A stretch of DNA of 64,000 bases from Hepsetus odoe (Eukaryota > Chordata > Actinopteri > Characiformes > Hepsetidae). Below, in pieces: positions 55,171 to 64,000 of the stretch. The notes under the pieces are model-generated. The model had not been told where the DNA came from. It was given only the letters and a program-made list of their open reading frames with translations, and made no database searches. The translations under genes and the position numbers were made by a program. The stretch spans positions 1,526,067-1,590,066 of the forward strand of contig CM029383.1 of assembly GCA_017165825.1 (NCBI GenBank), written 5' to 3'. How positions within the stretch are numbered: the first letter of the stretch is position 1; each line of letters starts with the position of its first letter.

Positions 55171-55531
55171 CTGCATGGGATAACAAAATTGCACATTTCT
55201 GCACACCAGCAGAGGTGGTAAAAAGTATAGAGGAACTATGCTTAAGTGACAGTAAGAGTACTCTGTCAAAATCTCAAATAAAAGTGAATACATAAAAGTC
55301 CCTTAAAGTTCTTAATAAACACAATCAGCAATTAAAAATCAATTGTACTACTGATATCATACATACTGATAATACTGAAAGATTTTTTTTGCATAATAAA
55401 ATCATACTAAGTAATGAGGTAGCCAGTTAACCAAATTTCATGAGTTTTTTTATTTTGCTGTAACTTAAGTTTACAAGGTTTAGAAGTCAAACAAGGCTTA
55501 ACGGGTATTTAACAGGCCCTCAGGTGATGTC

Positions 55532-55735
55532 ACGGTTTTGCTGCGCTCTGCCTTGACATGGCACACCTGACGTCATAATAAGGCTCAAGGTTATAAAGAC
55601 CCCAGTGAGTCAGAGGAGAGCAGTCATTTTGGGCTAAACGTTGAATGATGGTAGTACCCACCTGGGTACTAGGGGGGAGTCGGACTGCTGTTGGGAAACC
55701 AGTGAACCAGGCACGGTAATCAGGAGTAATTCCTT
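55532..55735 (+). mobile_element. LTR-like fragment, possibly another subfamily
   Basis: Starts tgtcacggttttgctgcgct, then acacctgacgtcataataag, tataaagaccccagtgagtc. The layout resembles the other LTRs but the words differ; the 3' end is not defined. Confidence 0.4.
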
Positions 55736-55755
55736 ACAGCTGTCATTTCCCCTAT

Positions 55756-56145
55756 AGTCTTTGTTTACAGCATTTTTTCCACACCTGCTTAAAACATTTG
55801 CCCAGTACTGTATATATATATGTATATATATACTTTCAAAAATTAAGTGTTAATCATTTATTTTCACCAATCAACAAATGCAGTGAATGAACAAAAGAGA
55901 AATCTAAATCAAACCAATATTTGGTGTGACCACCCTTTGCCTTCAAAACAGCATCAATTCTTCTAGGTACACTTGCACACAGTTTTTGAAGCACCAAATA
56001 TTGATTTGATTTAGATTTTTCTTTTGTTCGCTCACTTTGCATTTTGTGAATTGATAAAAATAAACAATCATTATTTATATTTCTGAAAACATTCTTTGTT
56101 TATAGCATTTTTTCCACACCTGCCTAAAACTTTTGCACAGTACTG
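55756..56145 (+). mobile_element. two broken family C Tc1-derived pieces
   Basis: A right-end fragment (55756-55809) followed after a short TA stretch by a copy lacking its left end, which finishes cacagtactg-TA. Transposase C-terminal remnant in minus strand near 55940-55990. Confidence 0.75.
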
Positions 56146-56164
56146 TATACAGCCTACATATATA

Positions 56165-56684
56165 CAGTACTGTGCAAAAGTTTTAGGCAGGTGTGGAAAA
56201 AATGCTAAACAAAGAATGCTTTAAAATTGAAGTGTTAATCATTTACTCTCATCAATCAATGCAGTGAATGAACAAAAGAGAAATCTAACCAAATCAATAT
56301 TTGTGTGATCACCCTTTGCCTTCAAAACAGCATCAATTTTCTAGGTACACGGTACACAGTTTTGAAGGAACTCGCTGGTAGGTTGTCTCAAACATCTTGA
56401 GAACTAACTACAGATTCTCTGTGGATGAGGCTTCTCGCATCCTTCTGTCTCATGTAATCCCAGACATAATGATGATGTTGAGATCAGGGTCAGGGGGCCA
56501 GAAGAATTGATGCTTGGTTTGCAAAGGTAGTAACACCAAATATTGATTTGATTTATATTTTTATTTTGTTCGCTCACTTTGCATTTTGTAAATTGATAAA
56601 AATAAACAATCATTATTTATATTTCTGTAAGCATTCTTTGTTTACAGCATTTATTCCACACCTGCCTAAAACTTTTGCACAGTA

Positions 56685-56687
<3 letters not shown>
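56165..56687 (+). mobile_element. Tc1-derived element (family C)
   Basis: Both termini with TA flanks, 523 bp, many small deletions. The right flank continues into (TA)n. Confidence 0.87.

Positions 56688-56731
<44 letters not shown>
56688..56731. repeat. (TA)n microsatellite abutting a Tc1-derived end
   Basis: About 44 bp of TA starting at the right target TA, then gtgtgtg. Confidence 0.96.
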
Positions 56732-56738
<7 letters not shown>

Positions 56739-56739
56739 C

Positions 56740-57464
56740 TTCTCCACTTCTTCTATAACACCTTGCTTATCTTAAGTCGTTCACTTTCGCACCATTTCCA
56801 TCCATTTAGAAGTAATAGTAATAATATCATTTGACCATCTCTCCAGCCCTCTCTCTTCCTGACAGTATACGTACAAATTACCTCTTCATTACTCTATTTC
56901 CTTCACCAGCTTAGCACCAATCACCACTCTACCCCCTCTGGTTATTCTCTCTATAATTTCATACCTGCTCCAAAAATTCTATTCAATTACTAGCCTACTC
57001 ATCAATCTATCTAACACTCTTTCTGCTATACTCTGCCTTATAGATACTGACTGGTTTCTTAAAAGGAAAAGTGAGACATTTGTATGTCTATTCAGGAAAG
57101 CTTGAGAACAGAAAGCCTGTAACAAATAAGTAGAGAGAATTTGCCAATGTGGTAAAGCAACAAAAAGCCTCTTAATGCTTGGCTTTAGGCAAAAGCTGCT
57201 CTATATATGGAAATGAAGCCTTGGCTAATTTTAAATGGTGATTACATAAAATCCTCTCACTGATACAACTCAATAAAGGATTAAAGAAAACCAAGGAGGC
57301 CAGCCAGCAGGTCAGGTGACAACTAAATAATTCAGAGCATAAACAAATTTTCCATCAACTGTAACTGAAATGATGCGAATTTATCAACGGCAAAGCCAAA
57401 GAACATACTGAAAAAGTTACTTTGGCAAACATACATCATGTAAAACATTTAATTCTGGTTAGCT
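56740..57464. other. intronic sequence with a repeat-free patch
   Basis: 56740-57050 is CT-rich and may be a decayed LINE on the minus strand. 57060-57440 is repeat-free with ctatatatggaaatg and caggtcaggtgac words. No coding potential. Confidence 0.4.
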
Positions 57465-57665
57465 GTAGCCGTGGTCGACCTGGACCCTTTCAGAGGTTTT
57501 TTTTTTTCCACATGCAGTGGAGTTTTTGGGTTCCTCTCCTCCGTAGTCATCCGCTTTAACATCTATTACTGTAACCTGTTCCATCACCCACTGACCAATG
57601 TAAAGTGCCTTGGGCAATTTACAGGTAAAGTACTATACAAGAATAAATTGAATTAACTGAATTAA
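57465..57665 (+). repeat. LINE/SINE 3' end with (GAATT)n tail
   Basis: cctggaccctttcagagg, aatgtaaagtgccttgggca and acaagaataaattgaatt. Relative of 296-389. Confidence 0.6.
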
Positions 57666-57798
57666 TGGTTTGGTTTAAATCTGTATAGTAATTTGGATTT
57701 CATGTTTTACTGATTTCTCCTCTACATGTATATATATGTATGTGTGTACAATGATATGTATGTATGCATTCATGTATGTATTCATTGCACCATATATA

Positions 57799-58704
57799 GA
57801 TTCTCACAAAAGTAGCATAATTCTCATATTTTTGTAAATATTTATTATATATTTTCATAATAACACTGTTATATGATACTTCTTGATACAATGTGTGCAC
57901 TGGCACAGCTTGTTTAACAGTGTAAATTTGCTGTCCCCTCAAAATAACTCAACAAACAGCCATTAATGTCTAAACCACTGGCAACAAATCTGCACCATCT
58001 TTAGAAGAGGCTTCCTTCTGGGACGACACAAATGCAGACCAATTTGATGCAGTAGCAAAGTGATGGTCTGAGCACTGACAGGCTGACACCCCAACCCCTT
58101 CAAACTCAGCAGCAATGCTGGCAGCACTCATATGTCCATTTTCAAAACAACAACCTCTGGATATGATGCCTGGGCATCTTTGGTCGACCATGGTGAGGCC
58201 TATTCTGAGTGGAACCTGTCCTGTTTCACCGCTGCAGCTCAGTTTTAGGGTGCTGGCAATCTTATAGCCTAGGCCATCTTTATATAGAGCAACAGATCTT
58301 TTTTTCAGATCCTCAGAGAGTTCCTGTGATGAGGTGCCATATTGACCTTCCAGTGACCAGTATGAGAGAATTTGAGAGCGATAACGCATTTAACTACACC
58401 TGCTCCCCATTCACACATGTGACCTTGTAACACTAATGAGTCACTTGACACTGGGGAGGAAAAATGGCTAATTGGGCACAATGTGGACATTTTTCATTTA
58501 GGGGTGTACTCACTTTTGTTGCCATTGGTTTAGACAGTAATGGCTGTGCATTGAGTTATTTTGAGGGGACAGCAAATTTACAAGCAGCACACTGATTGCT
58601 TTACATTGTATCAAAGTATCATATCTTCAGTGTTGTCCCATGAAAAGATTTAATATAATATTTACAAAAATGTGAAGGGTGTACTCACTTTTGTGAAATA
58701 CTCT
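57799..58704 (-). mobile_element. Tc1-like transposon (family A), internally deleted
   Basis: Termini resemble those at 4507-6125 (tctcacaaaagtagcataat left; gtactcacttttgtgaaata right), with the inner repeat copies near 57960 and 58500. The minus strand carries the N-terminal half of the transposase (ELSEDLKKRSVALYKDGLGY in 57970-58389). The catalytic half is deleted. Confidence 0.82.
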
Positions 58705-58709
58705 ATGTA

Positions 58710-59195
58710 TGTATGTTAAACCAGAACAAGGAAATTACTGTATCAAGACCATCGAGTCAACTGTAATTTGTCATTTTTAGCCTAGTAATCCAGTTTAATT
58801 TAATAAAGTGAAAAGCCCTAGTTGTACAAGAAACTGCAAAGGATACTCTTCTGTATTGCATATTCATTTTGTGGATCTAATGATGTTATCTGAAAACTTC
58901 AGATTTAATGTGAACATCAGAAACTAAGAGTTCTATTAAAAATATTCAGTCATTTTCTTTATGCTCTGCCTCTTCCTGATCATGGTGGTGATGGGGATAA
59001 ACAAAGATGAATTGAGAAAACTGATGCCACAGATTCATAGGATTCAGAAATTTAGAAGTCAATGACACTTGCCCATTGAATCCAAATATAAGCATATTTT
59101 CAATTGGCAGTACAAGTACAGCAGAAATCACTAACATTTTGTCAATGGTAATGTAACGAAAACTTGCATCAAACATACATTAAGATAAAAAAAAA
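58710..59195. other. non-coding, nothing recognised
   Basis: AT-rich, no feature seen. Confidence 0.45.
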
Positions 59196-59395
59196 GATCG
59201 GAAGATCGTGGGTTCGATTCTCTCACCAGTAGGTTGCCCTGAGGTATCCTTGAACAAGGTACCGTCCCCATCATTGCTCCCCGGGTGCTTTCATTAGCTG
59301 GACGTGTGTGTATGGGTGAATCGCAGAGGTTGAATTTTTTGTTGTTTTGTGCTGTGCCGTGCTCTCTACTATGACAAGAATAGTCACTTTCACGC
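59196..59395 (+). repeat. tRNA-derived SINE, tail type A, head truncated
   Basis: Starts in the head (gatcggaagatcgtgggttcg) and runs to tagtcactttcac. The 5' end is missing. Confidence 0.78.
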
Positions 59396-61228
59396 TTCAC
59401 TAAATAATTAATACATCTAAAATATCGCTGATAATAATAAACTAGCCATTGGCTTCTCTTTTTCTCTTTCTCTCCCAACACACATGTATGTGTTTTTTTG
59501 TTCTCTTTAATTTTATTTAACAAACAATTAAAAGACTAAATGTAATAAACAACAGAGAAGGTAATATAGATATAATAGTTTAATTATTTTACAAACCATA
59601 GGATTCATGTAGCAAATGTTTGCTGAGACCAAAAATAACACACTACATATTTATAACCATCCAAAAAAGTGTTCTGTAGTTTGCTAGTTTTACAGGAAGC
59701 CACTCTGTCACTCGGGTGGTGAAAGTGTGAGCTGATAGGCGAAATAATTGCCACAGAAGAAGGCCCAAAAGAAGCTGAAAAAAGGTTTCTGAAACCAGAA
59801 GTTAGATCTGCACTGAGACACAATCTGTTGACTGGAAGATTATATTGCCTGCTAATTAATAAGCCATGCACACCACTACTTTAAATATTTAAAATTTAGC
59901 AGGTCCTATGGGAGGAGTATTGTTCAACCCTGGTCCTAGAGCAACACTGCACATTTGAGCATTTTCATAACGACCTGTAAACCTGATCCAACCAATCAGC
60001 TCATTAACACAAATATACTGAGCTGAGCTGTGTACAAAGAACTCCCCAAAACATAATCTATTCTAGAAATAAATATTGAGATCAGAGGAGCAATCAGCGA
60101 CTTGTAGGCCTCACTGCAGCAAAAAATCAGGATATACCTTTTAATCATTTAATTTAGAAGACCTTTAAGAATACCTTTTAATCATTTAATTTAGAAACCC
60201 ATTGCCACAGGCATATACAACCAAGCACTTTACTATGCAGTCAAGTGTACAAACAAACAGCCTGACTGTGCTGTTACAGCTGTGAGGGAGCAGTGATTGT
60301 TTTTTAAAGGCTAGTTGGGCTTTAAATTTTTTAAAGAACATTTCAAAGGTTAAAGAAACATTCAAACAATGTAAACAATGTAAACTGATTCAGGGCTTCT
60401 TCTAACTAACTTAAATATCTTTTTGAAGGATGTTTTCACATTCATACACTAATTTACAATCATTTTAGAGTCATCTTTTAACATGTTCTTAAGCTAAACA
60501 AAAACAGTTGTTTTATGATATCACCCAAAGAACACTTTCTGGCACCCTTATTTTGCATAAACATGATCGCCTGTTACAATCACTTGCACAATCACCAGTG
60601 ATGATGACACTTTCCCAGGACCTGTTGTAATTTGTCTGATGAAATAACAGTTGTTTTAAACTTGTTATACTTATTTTGGTACAATGATTGGGCAGATAGA
60701 TAAAATACACTTTGGAAATATGTTTAAAACTACAGGCAGAATTTAGTCCCACCAACCATTTCAATTTTCTCTTCTATTCAACTGTTTCCAAAACATCAAA
60801 ATAATAGAAATAGAAAAATACTTATTTTCTATTTTCTTTTCCCTGTTTTCCCTGTTTTATTCCCTGTTAGCATTTGTTCCCCAGCTGCTGTATGAAATTT
60901 TGGAGTTCCCCAAGGGTCCTTTTTTCCCTGTTTTATTCTCCCTATAAATGCTACTGCAAATAATAACAAATCATTGCATTATTACTTAGTTCCTTTAAAA
61001 CAGTATTGGGAGCTAATAATTTGCCATTTATGAAGACTTAATGTTATATTTATAAGTTATATATAAGTTGAATATAACATATACATATATATAAGTTGAA
61101 TTTGATAAATATCAAGAGTTAGCTTTTTTCATTTCAGGAATAATACAATCAAAATATTTATTTCATTTAAAATATCTGATCAAAAATACTCCTTTTGAAT
61201 TACGCATGTAAATCTGCTTTTATAAATA
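59396..61228. other. non-coding; partial hAT-like MITE at about 59925-60030
   Basis: 59925-60030 contains caaccctggtcctagagcaa and ccaaccaatcagctcattaa, like one arm of a fish hAT-type MITE. At 60140-60200 the 36-bp unit accttttaatcatttaatttagaa is repeated. No genes were seen. Confidence 0.4.
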
Positions 61229-62449
61229 CAGTTGCTCAAAAAAATTAAAGGAACACTTTTTAATCAGAGTATAGCATCAAATCAGTTAAACTTCTGGTAT
61301 ATTGATCTGGTCAGTTAAGTAGCAGTTAAGAGGTAGTTCTCTAGGAGAACTGGAGAGGGCCGTTGGAGGTACTTAACTCATCAGCAGGACCGGTATCTTC
61401 TCCTTTGTGCAAGGAGGAACAAGATGAGTACTGCCAGTATCCTACAAAGTGACCTTCAGCGGGCCACTGGCATGAATGTCTCTATCAAAACCATTAAAAA
61501 CGGACTTCATGAGGGTGGCCTGAGGGCCCGACGGCCTCTAGTGGGCTCACTGCCCAGCACCGTGAAGCTTGACTAGCATTTGAATTGGCACCAGAATTGG
61601 CAGGTCTGACACTTCACCCAGTGCTTTTCACAGATGAGAGCAGGTTCACTCTGAGTTCATGTGAAAGAAATGAAAGGGTCTGAAGAAGGCACGGTGGACA
61701 TGTTGCTGCCTGCAACATTGTTCAGCATGATCAGTTAGGTGGGTCAGTGTTATCTGGGAGGTATATCCATAGGGACGCATAGACTCGAACAGCATAAAAT
61801 GGCACCCTGACTGCCATTAGGAATCAGGATGGAAATCCTTAGACCCATTGTTAGACACTGGTGCAGTGGGTCCTGAGTTCCTCCTGGTGCATGATAATGC
61901 CCAGCCTCACATGGCAAGAGTATACAGGTAGTTCCTGGAGGATGAAGGAATTGATATCATTTAATGGCCTCCACACTCGCCTGACCTAAATCCAACCGAA
62001 CATCTCTGGGACATCAACATGTTTAGGTCCATCAGATTGCTTTTTCAGTTGCAACTCAGACTGTCCAGGAGTGATGCCCCTGGCCAGGATATGGGAAGAG
62101 GACACCTGTGACATCATCCAAGGCCCTAATCTATGTTTCCTGGCCGCTTGCCAGGGCATGCACTAGTACGTGGGACTATATAAACCACTTCCAGCACTCA
62201 TTTTGAGCTTCTGCAATATCATTGCAGCAAATTGACTTTAGTACTTGCCGTGATTGGCTAGTTTAAATTTCTTGGTTACTTCAAATTAAGCCCTCTGTAG
62301 GTTGATATTTTCATTTTCATCAAATGACTTTGACATCAAATAATGTGTTCCTAACACATTAACCATTCCATATCAGTATTGATATCCAGCATTTCACCAA
62401 TTGAGATCTGATGTGTTTTCAAAGTGATCCTTCAATTTTTTGAGCAGTG
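61229..62449 (+). mobile_element. Tc1-like transposon relic (family F)
   Basis: 1221 bp flanked by TA. Termini CAGTTGCTCAAAAAAATTAA at the left and the inverse of a closely related end at the right (ttcaattttttgagcagtg). The plus-strand transposase is badly decayed: STASILQSDLQRATGMNVSI and LRARRPLVGSLPS near 61430-61560, then FTDESRFTLS near 61630 and LNPTEHLWDI near 61990, interrupted by stops. Confidence 0.85.
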
Positions 62450-62596
62450 TATATAAATATAAATGTTATCTAACTATTTGGCCTTAAAATCGGAATTGGT
62501 AAATCTGTAAATGTATGCATATTTAAGTAAATAATGGGCATATTTTAATATGCTTTATTACCAAAAAGTCCAACAACATAAATATCAGTATTCTAA

Positions 62597-62840
62597 TCTT
62601 CTTCTTTTTCTTTCGGCTGCTCCCGTTTAGGGGTCGCCACAGCGGATCAACTCAATTTCTTCCTGTCCTCTGCATCTTCCTGCTTCAAACCGACCACCTG
62701 CATATCCTCTCTCACCACATCCATAAACCTCCTCTTTGGTCTTCCTCTTCTCCTCTTTCCTGGCAGCTACATCATCAACATCCTCCTTCCAATTTAATCT
62801 CTCATCTCTCCTCTGCACATGTCCAAACCAACGCAACCTT
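62597..62840 (-). pseudogene. RTE-like LINE 3' end
   Basis: Minus-strand frame MRWFGHVQRRDERLNW then KEEKRKTKEEVYGCGERGY and ending LIRCGDP with ggcgacccc and aacgggagcag words. 5'-truncated insertion typical of LINEs, same family as the fragments at 16.7-19.1 kb. Confidence 0.75.
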
Positions 62841-62912
62841 GCTTCTCTAACCTTGTCTCCAAGACGTCTAACCTGAGCTGTCCCTCTAATATACTACTTT
62901 CTAAAAATATCA

Positions 62913-62962
<50 letters not shown>
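62913..62962. repeat. (TA)n microsatellite
   Basis: About 50 bp of TA. It gives a spurious IYIY frame. Confidence 0.96.
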
Positions 62963-62966
<4 letters not shown>

Positions 62967-64000
62967 TTAAAAATTCTTTTAAAAAGTCTCAGCCTAAATA
63001 AGTTCAAAGCTGCCTTACTCTTTCAAGAAATTAGAACTCTTAATAAGTTAATAAAAATCTTTTTTACATTCTTGCATCTTATTACATTTTTAGCAGTGTA
63101 CATAATTGTGGCATTGCTGAATCCTGACCACCAGGTCCCTCCTCGTAACACTATTAAAACAGCGTGCTCACCGATATCAGCCCTGGGAGGATGTTGTGAA
63201 AGCAGCAGTATTTTTGTAGCAAGGCTGAGAAGGGCCCAACCAAGTCCCCACAATCGTCACAGATATGCCGTTAATCCACTATTTTCCATCGGTCATGTAT
63301 ACACAAATAACTAGATTATTCTAAAAAAGATTCTTGCCATTTCCATGTGTTCCATGTTGTAATGAGTTAAGGCAGGCTCGTTTATAAAGCAAGCAGTAAA
63401 GCGTGTAGCACTATAAACTGCTTGCAGAGTGGTCTGCTTGCCATTAATCTACGGCATGGAGCGTGATTAGCTGCAGTTAAGCCAGTGATGTAATAGGCTG
63501 AGAAGTCCTGAGGACTGTCTTAGCAAAGCCTTTTTGAATTGAAATATCCTGCACTTGGCACTGTTACAGACACTAAAAAAAATAATGCCATATTAAAGTA
63601 ACATCATCTATCATAAGATGAAAGTTTATCCTAATGATTTATCACTTTTTTAAACTAATTTCCTTAAATTAATTTTATAATAGCTGTTTAAAGCCCACTT
63701 TGGTTGCTTCTGACAGATCTGCATTCTGATCAAAGGTATTAATAAAACAAGGAAGTTACTATGATCTGTTTTCAGCACCTGAATAAGTCCCAGCTGACTA
63801 ATATATTTGTAGAGTCAATATCAGGAAGAACCTGAAAGTTTAACATGTTCATCCTGGATCCTGAAAACATTTTGACTATGCAAACCTGCTCTTTCAAACA
63901 CTTACTCCTACAAACTAAACTTATTGGATGCATTTTGTAAGGCATTCATTAAATCTAAGAAGATGCTATCAGTAGCTTGTGATTCTAACTACAGATTGCC
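62963..64000. other. non-coding; candidate conserved patches
   Basis: 63080-63290 and 63390-63560 are repeat-free with a higher GC share than the flanks, including catggagcgtgattagctgc. Neither shows splice-bounded coding. They could belong to the 5' intron of mctp1. Confidence 0.35.

Noticed and set aside
63072..63314. Upstream mctp1 exon on either strand
   Set aside because: Frames of 76-80 codons exist, but none reads like the MCTP1 N-terminal region and no suitable donor in phase 0 was seen.

Overview
This window looks like the genome of a ray-finned (teleost) fish. It is AT-rich, has one vertebrate gene split into many small exons, and is dense with fish-type repeats: several Tc1-like transposon families, tRNA-derived SINEs, L2-group and RTE-like LINEs, LTR remnants and long (TA)n tracts. 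Nothing prokaryotic is present: no operons, rRNA or CRISPR.

The only host gene I can support is MCTP1 (multiple C2 and transmembrane domain protein 1), on the minus strand. Nineteen coding exons between 55170 and 20018 join in a consistent phase to 2079 bp (693 codons), starting just before C2A and running through C2A, C2B, C2C and two hydrophobic segments almost to the C-terminus. The N-terminal exon(s) should lie beyond position 64000. The short final coding exon was not found to the left of 20018. Everything between the exons is intron.

Layout from left to right: 1-20 kb is non-coding (last intron and/or 3' flank), with a decayed LINE (2587-4260), Tc1-like elements at 4507-6125 and 6646-8232, SINEs at 9.4-12.4 kb, and RTE-like LINE pieces at 16.7-19.1 kb. 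The 20-30 kb stretch holds MCTP1 exons 19-15, a third Tc1-like element (21128-22714) and a SINE with an odd internal patch. The 31-38 kb stretch holds exons 14-9 and an LTR-headed coiled-coil element lodged in RTE-like sequence. The 38-48 kb stretch holds exons 8-5 and a second, opposite-strand copy of the coiled-coil element with a 3' LTR and polypurine tract. At 48.2-51.6 kb is an L2-group LINE with an uninterrupted 977-codon ORF, followed at once by a solo LTR. The 52-55 kb stretch holds exons 4-1. From 55.5 to 64 kb there are more Tc1 derivatives and unannotated sequence.

The least familiar object is the LTR-associated coiled-coil element, seen twice (32149-34281 plus strand; 44314-47070 minus strand). 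It carries a tandem 15-residue repeat and a long coiled coil, with no protease, reverse transcriptase or integrase visible. The plus-strand copy is followed by an LDL-receptor class A-like module.
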